Below are positions 8,779 through 17,298 of a stretch of DNA of 33,372 nt, piece by piece. The position numbers were made by a program, and so were the translations under genes. Source of the stretch: Kiritimatiellia bacterium (GTDB taxonomy: Bacteria > Verrucomicrobiota > Kiritimatiellia > B70-G9); assembly GCA_012961745.1 (NCBI GenBank), contig DTYT01000041.1, positions 1-33,372 of the forward strand, written 5' to 3'. Position 1 is the first letter of the stretch. The number at the start of each line of letters is the position of its first letter. The notes under the pieces were generated by a model, which searched no databases, had not been told where the DNA came from, and was given only the letters and a program-made list of their open reading frames with translations.

Positions 8779-9936
8779 CTATTCGTTTTCTTCAGCAGGG
8801 GACACCGCTGGAAATATGAGACGGACCCGGGTGCCCTGATTGGGCCGACTTTCTACTTCAATGCGGCCGGAATGCTGCTCCACAATTTTCCTGGCGATAG
8901 CCATACCCAGTCCCATCCCGCCTCCTGCAGCCCGCGTGGTGAAATACGGCTCGAAGAGCCGCTGCATCACTTCGGCTGGCATGCCCGGGCCAGTGTCCTC
9001 CACGCATATCTCCACTTCACCATCCACTTTCCTCGTCATTACCCTTACTTCACCCGCCGTGGTGGAAGCCGCCTGGATGGCATTGGTGACTACATTGTGG
9101 ATCGCCCGCAGAAGCTGGCCGCGATCCCCGATGATATGCGGTACGCTTTCCCCGGTCTCGAACACCGGGTGGGGTGGAGAGCCCGCCTGCACGAAATTTA
9201 CGGCCACCCGAACGTCTTCGAGCAACTGCGCCGGATGGATTTTCTCCCGGCGCCTGCCGAGCTCGCCTTCCCGCCACATTGCAGCTAGATCCCGGCAGCG
9301 CCGTACGTTGTTCTCAATGATCTGTAGGTAGCGCAAGGCTTCCTCCCAATCCCCGTGCTCATTCTGCGACTTCTTCTCCAGTTCATCGGCAAGCATCTCC
9401 GTGTACCCGATAATGGTAGTAAGAGGGTTCCTCAGGTCGTGCAGTAACTCTGCTGATGCCTCTCCCAGCCGTGCCAGTTTTTCCAGGCGCGCCTTCTCCT
9501 CCACGGTGCGCCGGTTCAGCTCCCGCAGCTCCGCGATCAGCCGCAGCTTCTGCCGCTCGCGGCGCGTCCGTTCCACGTTTCGACGTACGACCCGCACCAT
9601 CTCGTGGGTATCAAAGGGCTTCGTTATATAGTCGGTGGCACCCAAGCGCAGGGCCTGCTGCGCGGTTTCCAAGGTGCCGTATCCGGTCAACACGATAACC
9701 GAAATCCGCCGGTCGATTTCACGTATTCTAGCCAGCCCCTCTATACCGTTCGTCCCCGGCATCCGGATGTCGATCACCACGGCATCGGCACCCAGATCCT
9801 GCAGCAGGCGGGCACCTTCATCCACGTTTGACGCAAGCAGTACATTGAATTGCTCCTTGAGAATGATCCTCAGGCTCTGGCGGGGTCCTTCTTCATCGTC
9901 GATCACCAACACTCGAGGTCGGTCAATGGTGGCCAT
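8779..9936 (-). CDS. Single-chain receiver-histidine kinase (RR-HK) protein
   Basis: This 385-residue soluble protein has an N-terminal receiver domain and a complete kinase core. The receiver (residues 1-118) has the acidic pocket D13-D14, phospho-acceptor D56 in VVIDIRMPG, T84 and K106 (TKPF). A basic coiled coil (about 118-158) leads to a HisKA box with H166 (LLHDLRNPLT). A full HATPase domain follows, with an N-box (NVVTNAIQAA), G1 (DTGPGMP), F-box (FEPYFTT) and G2 (GMGLGMAIARK). There is no TM or sensor domain, so it probably takes its input through phosphorylation of its receiver. ATG 9936 is preferred because GGAGG sits six bases upstream; ATG 9939 is also possible. A long unlikely N-terminal frame extension up to 10176 was discarded. 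A sigma54-like promoter lies about 90 bp upstream. It is divergent from the ketosynthase-kinase operon. Confidence 0.92.
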   Translation of the reverse strand: MATIDRPRVLVIDDEEGPRQSLRIILKEQFNVLLASNVDEGARLLQDLGADAVVIDIRMPGTNGIEGLARIREIDRRISVIVLTGYGTLETAQQALRLGATDYITKPFDTHEMVRVVRRNVERTRRERQKLRLIAELRELNRRTVEEKARLEKLARLGEASAELLHDLRNPLTTIIGYTEMLADELEKKSQNEHGDWEEALRYLQIIENNVRRCRDLAAMWREGELGRRREKIHPAQLLEDVRVAVNFVQAGSPPHPVFETGESVPHIIGDRGQLLRAIHNVVTNAIQAASTTAGEVRVMTRKVDGEVEICVEDTGPGMPAEVMQRLFEPYFTTRAAGGGMGLGMAIARKIVEQHSGRIEVESRPNQGTRVRLIFPAVSPAEENE

Positions 9937-10023
9937 CATTATCCTCCCTTTCCGTGCCATCACGATGGATTGCCTACCGCTTGTCTGCGGGCACATTTCT
10001 CCCGCAGTGTGCGCGCAGCGGTG

Positions 10024-10040
10024 AGCACAAGCGATGCCAA
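10024..10040 (-). promoter_or_regulatory. Candidate sigma54 (-24/-12) promoter for the receiver-kinase gene
   Basis: Read on the minus strand the site is TTGGCATCGCTTGTGCT. The invariant GG and GC are separated by exactly 10 bp and the -24 half TTGGCA is perfect. The -12 half is GTGCT against the consensus TTGCT/A. Bases just upstream (CGTAT) also fit the extended consensus. The expected start point is near 10013, giving a leader of roughly 75 nt before ATG 9936. Binding is not shown; the sequence match and the nearby NtrC-type activator gene are the basis. Confidence 0.5.
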
Positions 10041-10094
10041 TACGAAATTGTCCAGATATGGGGGGGGAATTTGGAACTACCCCACATCTTGTGC

Positions 10095-10124
10095 TTGACG
10101 GTGTGCAAAAATGTAAACTATGAA
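10095..10124 (+). promoter_or_regulatory. Candidate sigma70 promoter for the ketosynthase-kinase operon
   Basis: TTGACG (10095-10100) and TATGAA (10119-10124) are separated by 18 bp, a good housekeeping-type match in an AT-richer patch. The predicted start is near 10131, about 30 nt before the chosen GTG start at 10161. An AGGACGGGG purine tract at 10140-10148 could serve as a poorly spaced ribosome site. The upstream DNA carries a run of eight G (10060-10067). Confidence 0.45.
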
Positions 10125-10160
10125 CAAAAGCGTACAGGCAGGACGGGGAACCCCGGCACG

Positions 10161-11387
10161 GTGATAACACGCACACCAGTCATAACCGGCATTGGCGTAG
10201 CGGCGCCGAACGGGCTCGGACTGGACCGGTTCTGGAAAAATACACTTCAGCGGAAAAGTGGCGTGACTACCGTATCCCTCTTCGGCGCCGAGGGCCTGCC
10301 GTGTCGCATTGCGGGCGAAGTGTCCGAACTACGGGAAAATGACTGTACCCTACCACCGGGCCTGACACGCGCAACCCTCTTGGCCTTGCACGCTGCCCGA
10401 CTCGCCCTGACGGATGCCCGGCTGGTCCGCGAGCACGCCCCTGAAGATGAACCGGTACCGGTAATACTCGGTACAAGTACCGGCAGCCCGGAACCCCTCC
10501 CCAGGCAGTGGCCCTCCGATAAAGGTGCCGACGATGAATTTGTATACCAACCCGCTTGCACTTCACCGCAAGCCCAGGCCGTCTGGTCTATCCAGCGCCT
10601 CGGTGATCTCAATGGCCCCGTAGTCACCCTCTCAGGCGGCTGGACCGCGGGCCTTGAGGCTGTATCACTCGCTGCCGAATGGGTTCGGATGGGACGCTAC
10701 CGTATCGCGTTGGCGGGCGCCGTGGAAGCCCCACTGTCACGGCGCGTACTGGAGTCTTTCCTTGAATCCGGCGGGCTGGCCGCCCGCGCGGATCCCGAGG
10801 GGGTTCCCCGTCCCTTTGATCGTGACCGGGACGGCTGGGTTCTCTCGGAAGGTGCCGCGGTTGTCGTCGTGGAATCCGCGACATCTGCATGGGCGCGGGA
10901 AATGCAGCCTTATGCCTGTGTCGCCGGGTGTTATTCGTCTGGCGGTCGCAAGTATTCTGACATGGCCGAATCCCTCGCGCAGGCGATCCGAGGATGCCTT
11001 GCGGAGGCTTCCCTGCTGCCGGAACACATCCAGTACGTCTGCGCCAACGCCACTGGCGAGCGTACCACGGATGTGGCTGAAATCGCCGCTCTGAAACGGG
11101 CTTTCGGCAGGCACGCCTACCGATTGGCGATCAGCTCTATCAAGGGAGTCGTCGGTAATCCACTGGCCGCGGCCGGCCCTATGCAGGTCGCGGCGGCTGC
11201 CATGAGCATCCGTGAAAAACGTATTCCTCCTACTGCCAATCTGCGGGAGCCCGATCCCCAATGTGATCTGGACTGCGTGCGGGACCGGGCGCGACAGGTG
11301 GCGGTGCGCGCCGCGCTCGTCAATGCGCATGGCCGGGATGGAAACAGTCGCTGCATAGTCATGACCACCGCGGAGGGTACTGCATGA
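10161..11387 (+). CDS. Ketosynthase-fold protein lacking all catalytic residues
   Basis: This 408-residue protein has the beta-ketoacyl-ACP synthase (FabF/KS-II) fold, opening with TPVITGIGVAAPNG and keeping the structural blocks SSIKGVVGNPLAAAGP and IPPTANL.EPDPQCDLD. Aligning by eye to FabF, the nucleophilic Cys is Trp161 (LSGGWTAGL). The two His are Asn296 (CANATGE, where FabF has NAHGT) and Asn333 (GVVGN, where FabF has GH). It therefore cannot be an ordinary condensing enzyme. It resembles chain-length-factor-like subunits in principle, but no partner KS or acyl carrier protein is in the window. The GTG start is chosen where homology begins; another in-frame GTG is at 10101. It is the first gene of an operon and overlaps the first kinase by ATGA. 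A binding or sensory role is an inference. Confidence 0.88.
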   Translation: MITRTPVITGIGVAAPNGLGLDRFWKNTLQRKSGVTTVSLFGAEGLPCRIAGEVSELRENDCTLPPGLTRATLLALHAARLALTDARLVREHAPEDEPVPVILGTSTGSPEPLPRQWPSDKGADDEFVYQPACTSPQAQAVWSIQRLGDLNGPVVTLSGGWTAGLEAVSLAAEWVRMGRYRIALAGAVEAPLSRRVLESFLESGGLAARADPEGVPRPFDRDRDGWVLSEGAAVVVVESATSAWAREMQPYACVAGCYSSGGRKYSDMAESLAQAIRGCLAEASLLPEHIQYVCANATGERTTDVAEIAALKRAFGRHAYRLAISSIKGVVGNPLAAAGPMQVAAAAMSIREKRIPPTANLREPDPQCDLDCVRDRARQVAVRAALVNAHGRDGNSRCIVMTTAEGTA

Positions 11388-13888
11388 TCACGGCATGGCT
11401 GCTCTTCGGGATGGTTTTGGTCAATCTGACCGTAGCCTTGACAGTATACCTTACTAATCCCCGACGAGGCGCGAACCGTGCTTTTCTCATACTCGGCATG
11501 CATATGGGACTGTGGTCGGCATCCTCGCTGTTCTTGGTTTCGGCCAGCTCCCTCCGCGAAACTGAAATGTGGTTACGCACCTTCTTTGGCCTGGCGGCGT
11601 TCTTCCCGACATCCTTCACAATACTCTACCAGGCGGTCAAACTGGACGCCGACCGGCTGACCGAACCGGCAGTGCGCTCTCGGCTGCTTGCGTTTACCGG
11701 CGTAGTAGCCGCGGTGGCGGCATTTCATCCGGCATTTCTCAGTCTGCTGCATCCTCGGGAGGCCTCCGAGCTGCCTCCGGACGGTGTGCGATTCGGTCCC
11801 CTGTTCGTTTTCTACGGACTTTATCTCGTTCTGAGTGGAATAGTAGGAATCCTTTGCTTTCTCAGGGATAATCGCAGGACACAGGGAATCCGGCGTACCG
11901 AAATCCAGTACGTGGCTGCCGGATTCGCCTCCGCTTTCGCTATCGGTATCACTACCGTGATATTCATTCCCTATCTCTCCGGCCGTCCGCAGGGCGTCCT
12001 TTGGGGACCGGTGGTGGCCTCCGCGGCGTTGAGTCTGGTGGTGGCCTACGGCATAGCAACTACCAATATCATGGATGTATCCCAACTCATGCGGCGTATT
12101 TTTGGTTATGCACTGCTGCTGTTGTCCCTCTCCGGGTTGTACGCCCTGGTGCATCTGGTCGTCGCCCTCCTCCAGAGCAGAACCGGTTCCGATGCGCTCT
12201 GGCTGCCAGCCTTTGTGGCGGTGCTGGTTGTGGCGGCCTCGATGACTCCCGCCCAGGGCATTATGCGCCGACTCGCCCGCCGCCTTCTCATTTCTCCCCG
12301 GGAGGTCAATATTTCGCGGGCGATGGCGGCTGCGGGAGAAGTGATGTCTCCCGTCTCGACCGTGGACCGGCTGCTCTTGCGGTTCGCGAACGTAATCCAC
12401 GAGTATTTCGCCGCGTCGCACGTGGCGATCCTGATACGCAAAGGCAACGGCTTCGCGCAGGTCCAGCCTTCCCAACCCCGGGGTGGCCGCCCACTGCTGT
12501 ACCTGCCCGCGAGTGACCCGCTGATCCGGCACCTTCAGTCTTCGGGTTCCATTGTCAGCCGCCCTACCCTGCGACGACGCGGATCGGATGACCGCGCCGT
12601 ACTTCTGGCGAAACTGACCATGCTGAAAGCCGAACTCGCCGGGGGGATATCCGTGCGCGGCCGCCTGCAAGGCATCCTGCTGGTCGGTCCCCGTCCGGGT
12701 GGCGCAGTCTTCACCCGGCTGGAGCGGGTGGCCTTCCAACTTCTTCTGGGACAACTCGGGATCGCCCTGGAGAATGCGCTGTTGTATACCGAAGTACAGA
12801 ACAGCAAGATCTACAACGAAATCCTTCTCGAACATCTCCCTTCGGGAGTCATTGCGGCCGATAAGGCCGGCCGGATTACCGTTTGCAACCGGGAAGCGTG
12901 CCGGATCCTGAACGTGCAAAGGAACACTGTATTGGGACGAGCCCTGACTGCCATACCCCAGCCGTTGCACGCCCTGATGGACGATGTAATCCGAAGCGGC
13001 CGTGAGGTGCGGGACAAGGAAATTGTCCTCCCCGCAGGGGGAACCGAGACCCCGCTGCGCGTGGGTGGCGCGCGGGTTCACAATGACCGCGGCAGGCTCC
13101 TGGGAACCATCTTCACCCTCAGCGACCTGAGCCGGGTGAAGGAGCTGGAACAACAGGTACGCCGCTCCGACCGGCTGGCCAGTGTAGGAACGCTCTCTGC
13201 GGGGATGGCCCACGAAATCAAGAATCCCTTGGTGGCTATCAAGACCTTCGCACAACTGCTTCCGGAAAGATACAATGAACCCGACTTCCGGGAGACCTTC
13301 TCCCAGCTTCTACAAAAGGAAGTCGAACGCATCGACGACATTGTCACCCAGCTGCTGAACTTTGCACGCCCACGCAAGGTGGCTTCCGAACTTTGTCATC
13401 TCCATGAAGTCATCCGCCGGTCCCTGAAACTGATCCAGCAACAGGTGGAAAAACGCAACATCTCGCTGGAATGCCGTTTGGATGCCCCCCGTGATGCGAT
13501 CCGGGGAGACCATGCCCTGCTGGAACAGACGTTCCTCAATTTCTTCATTAACGCCATGGAAGCGATGAACCATAGGGGCAGCTTGAGCGTGACCAGCGAT
13601 CTCCTCGAAGACCCCGGGCACGACCACGACCCTTCCCATATTCGCGTGCGTGTACAAGACAGCGGACAGGGTATCGCACCGGAACATATCGAGCGGATCT
13701 TCGATCCTTTTTTCACCACCAAAGAAAACGGTACCGGGCTCGGTCTCTCTGTGGCTCATGAAATAATAGAGGAACACGGCGGGAGCGTGGAAGTAAGCAG
13801 CCGCCTCGGACAGGGAACCACTTTCACTCTGGTATTTCCCTTAGCTGAACAATGCATTGCTCCCGGACCCGACCAGGATGAATGCTGA
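11384..13888 (+). CDS. Membrane sensor histidine kinase (7TM-GAF-PAS-HisKA-HATPase)
   Basis: This 834-residue kinase has an N-terminal block of hydrophobic helices (about residues 1-290) of the '7TM histidine kinase N-terminal' type also seen in PrsK-like kinases. A GAF-like domain (about 310-470), a PAS domain (about 480-590, GVIAADKAGRITVCNREA) and a HisKA domain with H610 (AHEIKNPLVAIKTF) follow. The HATPase has an N-box near 718 (FFINAMEAM), G1 DSGQGI near 759 and G2 GTGLGLSV near 782. The core looks fully functional. The start ATG overlaps the ketosynthase stop (ATGA), and its 3' end overlaps the second kinase by 11 bp. Its direct partner is probably the NtrC-type regulator at the end of the operon. 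The ligand is unknown. Confidence 0.93.
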   Translation: MITAWLLFGMVLVNLTVALTVYLTNPRRGANRAFLILGMHMGLWSASSLFLVSASSLRETEMWLRTFFGLAAFFPTSFTILYQAVKLDADRLTEPAVRSRLLAFTGVVAAVAAFHPAFLSLLHPREASELPPDGVRFGPLFVFYGLYLVLSGIVGILCFLRDNRRTQGIRRTEIQYVAAGFASAFAIGITTVIFIPYLSGRPQGVLWGPVVASAALSLVVAYGIATTNIMDVSQLMRRIFGYALLLLSLSGLYALVHLVVALLQSRTGSDALWLPAFVAVLVVAASMTPAQGIMRRLARRLLISPREVNISRAMAAAGEVMSPVSTVDRLLLRFANVIHEYFAASHVAILIRKGNGFAQVQPSQPRGGRPLLYLPASDPLIRHLQSSGSIVSRPTLRRRGSDDRAVLLAKLTMLKAELAGGISVRGRLQGILLVGPRPGGAVFTRLERVAFQLLLGQLGIALENALLYTEVQNSKIYNEILLEHLPSGVIAADKAGRITVCNREACRILNVQRNTVLGRALTAIPQPLHALMDDVIRSGREVRDKEIVLPAGGTETPLRVGGARVHNDRGRLLGTIFTLSDLSRVKELEQQVRRSDRLASVGTLSAGMAHEIKNPLVAIKTFAQLLPERYNEPDFRETFSQLLQKEVERIDDIVTQLLNFARPRKVASELCHLHEVIRRSLKLIQQQVEKRNISLECRLDAPRDAIRGDHALLEQTFLNFFINAMEAMNHRGSLSVTSDLLEDPGHDHDPSHIRVRVQDSGQGIAPEHIERIFDPFFTTKENGTGLGLSVAHEIIEEHGGSVEVSSRLGQGTTFTLVFPLAEQCIAPGPDQDEC

Positions 13889-15923
13889 GCCCACAACGTG
13901 TGTCATTTACAGCGCCGACCGATACTGGAGCCGGCGCCTGGCCGCAGAATTGGCTCTTCACGATGTGGATGTCACGATATCCTCTGACCGTCGCAGACTC
14001 TTAAGGAAAATTGATAGCGGCCACAGCAGCGCGGTGGTGGTGGATCTGCTTTCGCCCGGCTCGCTGCAATTGGTGCGCATGCTGTTGCAGCACCGACCGG
14101 GCCTGCCGGTCATCGCCTGCGGAAAGACCCGCACATCTCCCTTTATGGATGCACTCCACACCGGGATCTTTGCCGCGCTCGACCGCGGCGGACCGATTCA
14201 ATCCATCGCTTCGGTAGTCAGGTCGGCATTGATGTTCCGCCCTGAGACTTCTCCGGGAACGAAACCAACCTCGGAAGGCGAAAAGCAGCTCGACGACACC
14301 GCCGGGTCTCCGGCAACCATCCCCGCGCTGCTACCATCCCCCGGGCTCTTTCTGCATAACCCCACGCCCGAAGCGTTAACCGCTTATCTGGAGGCCTGGC
14401 TGCAGGCCCTATCCGCGCGATTCGGTGTGCTTCGCAGCAGCCTGTTCCTCAAAGACCCGGATACCGGCGAGTTCGCCGCGGCAATCACCATCAACTGCAC
14501 ACCCGAAATCAGGGAAACGAAGCTGCGGCCTGACGCGGGTCTGCCGACATACCTGGAAAAAGAGGCAACCACCCTGATCAGCGGCAGCGCACCGCGTCTC
14601 CTCGCCAGCCAGCTTGCCCGTATCGGCGCGGATCTTGTCGTGCCCCTGCTGGGGGATGATGGCCTGATCGGGTGGGCTGGCCTGTCCCGCCCCGCGGATG
14701 GTTCACACTGGGACGCCAACCGGCGCCGTGAGATAGCAGGCGAGTTCGTCCGCATGGCCGGCTTCCTCACACAAAGCCAGCAAGCGGCCGTCGCGGACTC
14801 GCTGGAACCGGCAATACAGGTGTTCGGGGAGGCTCTCGCCTGCGGGCTGGTAGCGGTGGACAGCAAAGCGCGCATCATTTTCATTAATCCAGTGGCGGCC
14901 CGCCTGCTGGACCTTCAGCCGGATATCGGCCCGGGAAGCGAGATCGAAGCCCTTGGCACCACGATGGCCGACATGGTCTACCGGGCGCTGGCAGGTGAGA
15001 GGGTCGAACGCAGGTTCAATGTCCCTGGCCGACCGCAGATTCTCATTCTGGCGCAGGTACTGCCGGTAGTGCGTTCGGGACGCCGTATGGCCGTTGCTGT
15101 ACTTCGCGAGATAATCCCCGAGGTGCCATCTGAAGAATCTCCCACGCCAGAGGGGGGCCCCAAGGAGGTTGTCGACGAAGACATCGTATGGGAGCAGGTG
15201 GCCGAAGGGCTCGCCCATCAGATCCGCAATCCGCTGGTGGCCATCAAGACTTTCGCCCAGCTCCTGCCGGAACGCTATCAGGACCCGGACTTCCGCACGG
15301 AGTTTGGCGTACTGGTCAACCGGGAAGTCGAACGGCTCAACGGCCTTCTCAACAGCATCGCCGCTCTGGGCCGCCCGCTGCAACCGAACCGGCGGCCGGT
15401 AGATATCCATATGCTGATAAAGCGCGGGCTGAACATGGCCCTGGTTCGCAACAAGCGGGCACCCCTCAAGAAAATCGAAGTCCACGTGCCGGATCATCTG
15501 CCGCGTATACCGGCGGACGAGGAAATGCTCACCGAGGCCTTCGTTCAACTGTTCACCAATGCTATCGAAGCCGCGACGCAGAGAAAGATGCCGCGCATAA
15601 GCGTCAGCGTGCAGGTGTGTGCCCCCCCGGACAGTGGATTGATTGGCATACAGATCGAAGACAACGGGCCCGGAATACCGGAAGACGTCCGCAAGTTTCT
15701 GTTCTCGCCGTTCTGTGGCACCAAGGCCCACGGGCTGGGATTCGGGCTGTGCATCGCCCGGCGTGCGATACGTGCCCACGGCGGCACTATAGAAATTGCC
15801 AGTTCCCGCGCCGGCACCCAGGTCTTCGTGAAACTTCCCTTTGGAGCCCAGAAGCCTGAAACACCCAGCACCCAGCGGAGGTCGCAACGAAATGAAGAAC
15901 AAGCACCTGCTGATCGTGGATGA
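13878..15923 (+). CDS. Soluble histidine kinase with degenerate receiver, GAF-like and PAS domains
   Basis: This 681-residue protein has no TM segment. Residues 1-120 look like a receiver domain with Asp at the acceptor position (VVVDLLSPG) but without the usual acidic pair or the Lys of the TKP motif, so it is probably a pseudo-receiver. A GAF-like region (about 160-310), a PAS domain (about 313-420, GLVAVDSKARIIFINPVAARLL) and HisKA with H447 (AHQIRNPLVAIKTF) follow. The HATPase has an N-box QLFTNAIEAA near 556, G1 DNGPGIP near 594 and G2 GLGFGLCIA near 620. Its HisKA region closely matches that of the preceding kinase (VAIKTFAQLLPERY then DPDFR), which implies duplication and a shared partner. 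The ATG at 13878 overlaps the previous gene by 11 bp, and the 3' end overlaps the regulator gene by 32 bp. Confidence 0.92.
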   Translation: MNAEPTTCVIYSADRYWSRRLAAELALHDVDVTISSDRRRLLRKIDSGHSSAVVVDLLSPGSLQLVRMLLQHRPGLPVIACGKTRTSPFMDALHTGIFAALDRGGPIQSIASVVRSALMFRPETSPGTKPTSEGEKQLDDTAGSPATIPALLPSPGLFLHNPTPEALTAYLEAWLQALSARFGVLRSSLFLKDPDTGEFAAAITINCTPEIRETKLRPDAGLPTYLEKEATTLISGSAPRLLASQLARIGADLVVPLLGDDGLIGWAGLSRPADGSHWDANRRREIAGEFVRMAGFLTQSQQAAVADSLEPAIQVFGEALACGLVAVDSKARIIFINPVAARLLDLQPDIGPGSEIEALGTTMADMVYRALAGERVERRFNVPGRPQILILAQVLPVVRSGRRMAVAVLREIIPEVPSEESPTPEGGPKEVVDEDIVWEQVAEGLAHQIRNPLVAIKTFAQLLPERYQDPDFRTEFGVLVNREVERLNGLLNSIAALGRPLQPNRRPVDIHMLIKRGLNMALVRNKRAPLKKIEVHVPDHLPRIPADEEMLTEAFVQLFTNAIEAATQRKMPRISVSVQVCAPPDSGLIGIQIEDNGPGIPEDVRKFLFSPFCGTKAHGLGFGLCIARRAIRAHGGTIEIASSRAGTQVFVKLPFGAQKPETPSTQRRSQRNEEQAPADRG

Positions 15924-17298
15924 CGAGGCCAGCACGCGCGAGTCGCTGCGGATGGTCTTCGAAAAGGATTATGCCGTATCGCTGGCCACGAGTGCCGCCG
16001 AAGCCCGACAAATAGTGGCCCGAAGCAATATCGACCTGGTTCTGCTGGACATAATCATGCCAGATGTCGACGGCATCACGTTCCTTCACGAACTCCACAC
16101 CGAATACCCCGACCTCCCGGTGGTGATGATAAGCGCCGCTTCATCCGTAAAGCGGGTGGTGGAAGCCATGAAGGAGGGTGCCTGGGATTATGTGACCAAG
16201 CCTTTCGATGTGGCCGAACTGCGCCACATCGTCTCGCGGGCCCTCGAAAACTCCCGGCTCAGGAGAAAACTGCATGAACTACAATGTGAAGTGGCCGAGG
16301 AGTTCCCCGTAGACCGCATAGTAGGGAATGCGCCTTTGTTTGCCCAGGCTCTCCAGGTTGTCCGCAAGGCCGCCTCAACCGATTCCACCATCCTGATCAT
16401 CGGTGAAAGCGGTACGGGGAAGGAATTGATCGCTCGTTTGGTTCACCGGCTGAGTCCCAGACGGGATGAACCGTTCGTCCCGGTGCATTGCGGGGCGATT
16501 CCGGAACAGCTGATGGAAAGCGAACTGTTCGGCTACGAAAAAGGCGCTTTCACCGGCGCCGACCGCCGCAAGCCCGGTCGTTTTGATATGGCCGGATCGG
16601 GAACCATCTTTTTCGACGAGATAAGTGAAACGCCGCATTCCGCACAGGTAAAGCTGCTCCGTGTACTGCAGGAGCGGGAGTTCGTCCGGGTAGGTGGCTC
16701 AGAGGTGGTCCGGACCGACGCGCGCATAGTCGCCGCAACCGCACAGAATCTTGAGAAACTGGTCGAGCAAGGCCGCTTCCGACGGGACCTCTTCTACCGG
16801 CTGAGCGTGGTGCCGGTGCGTCTGCCTCCCCTCCGCAATCGGCGGGAGGATATTCCCCTGCTGGCACAGTACTTCCTGAACTACTTCGGCCGCAAGGTCG
16901 GTTCCCGCCTAAGCAGTATCGACCGCGACGCCATGCGCCTGCTCCTGCGCTATGACTGGCCCGGCAACATCCGGGAACTACGCAACCTCATCGAGCGAAT
17001 GGCCGTACTGCACCGTGACCAGGATATGTTGCAGCCGGAGTTTCTACCGGAAGAATTCCATGTCCAGAACCTGTTTGCCCCCCTGCACGCCGGAACCTTC
17101 ACACTGGAGGAGGCAGTCAACGACTTCGAGCGTCATCTGGTGATCGACGCTCTCAAGAAAGCCGGCGGAGTGCAAACGCGCGCGGCTGAGCTGCTGGGAA
17201 CAACCCGCCGCATACTGAAGTACCGGATCGAGAAACTCAACATCCAACCGCAGGACTTCCGCCCCACCGTATCGTCTCCCCAGAAGGAGCGTCCCTGA
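15892..17298 (+). CDS. NtrC-family sigma54-dependent response regulator
   Basis: This 468-residue regulator has a receiver domain with acceptor D53 (LVLLDIIMPD), DDE near the N-terminus and TKPF at its end. The AAA+ sigma54-activation domain has Walker A GESGTGKE starting at residue 171 and the sigma54-contact loop GAFTGA at 218-223. It also has Walker B FFDEISE and an arginine-finger region (FRRDLFYRLSVVPV). A Fis-type helix-turn-helix (about 410-450, TRAAELLGTTRRILKYRIEKL) completes it. ATG 15892 is supported by GGAGGT about ten bases upstream and by the match to normal receiver N-termini. An upstream TTG at 15841 was not used. It closes the ketosynthase-kinase-kinase operon and is the obvious candidate to activate the nearby -24/-12 sites at 10024 and 30423; that link is inferred. 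Confidence 0.95.
   Translation: MKNKHLLIVDDEASTRESLRMVFEKDYAVSLATSAAEARQIVARSNIDLVLLDIIMPDVDGITFLHELHTEYPDLPVVMISAASSVKRVVEAMKEGAWDYVTKPFDVAELRHIVSRALENSRLRRKLHELQCEVAEEFPVDRIVGNAPLFAQALQVVRKAASTDSTILIIGESGTGKELIARLVHRLSPRRDEPFVPVHCGAIPEQLMESELFGYEKGAFTGADRRKPGRFDMAGSGTIFFDEISETPHSAQVKLLRVLQEREFVRVGGSEVVRTDARIVAATAQNLEKLVEQGRFRRDLFYRLSVVPVRLPPLRNRREDIPLLAQYFLNYFGRKVGSRLSSIDRDAMRLLLRYDWPGNIRELRNLIERMAVLHRDQDMLQPEFLPEEFHVQNLFAPLHAGTFTLEEAVNDFERHLVIDALKKAGGVQTRAAELLGTTRRILKYRIEKLNIQPQDFRPTVSSPQKERP

Noticed and set aside
11573..13255. 560-residue minus-strand frame opposite the first kinase
   Set aside because: Antisense shadow; the plus strand carries a full kinase with all motifs.
14703..15935. 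410-residue minus-strand frame opposite the second kinase
   Set aside because: Antisense shadow of HisKA/HATPase coding sequence.
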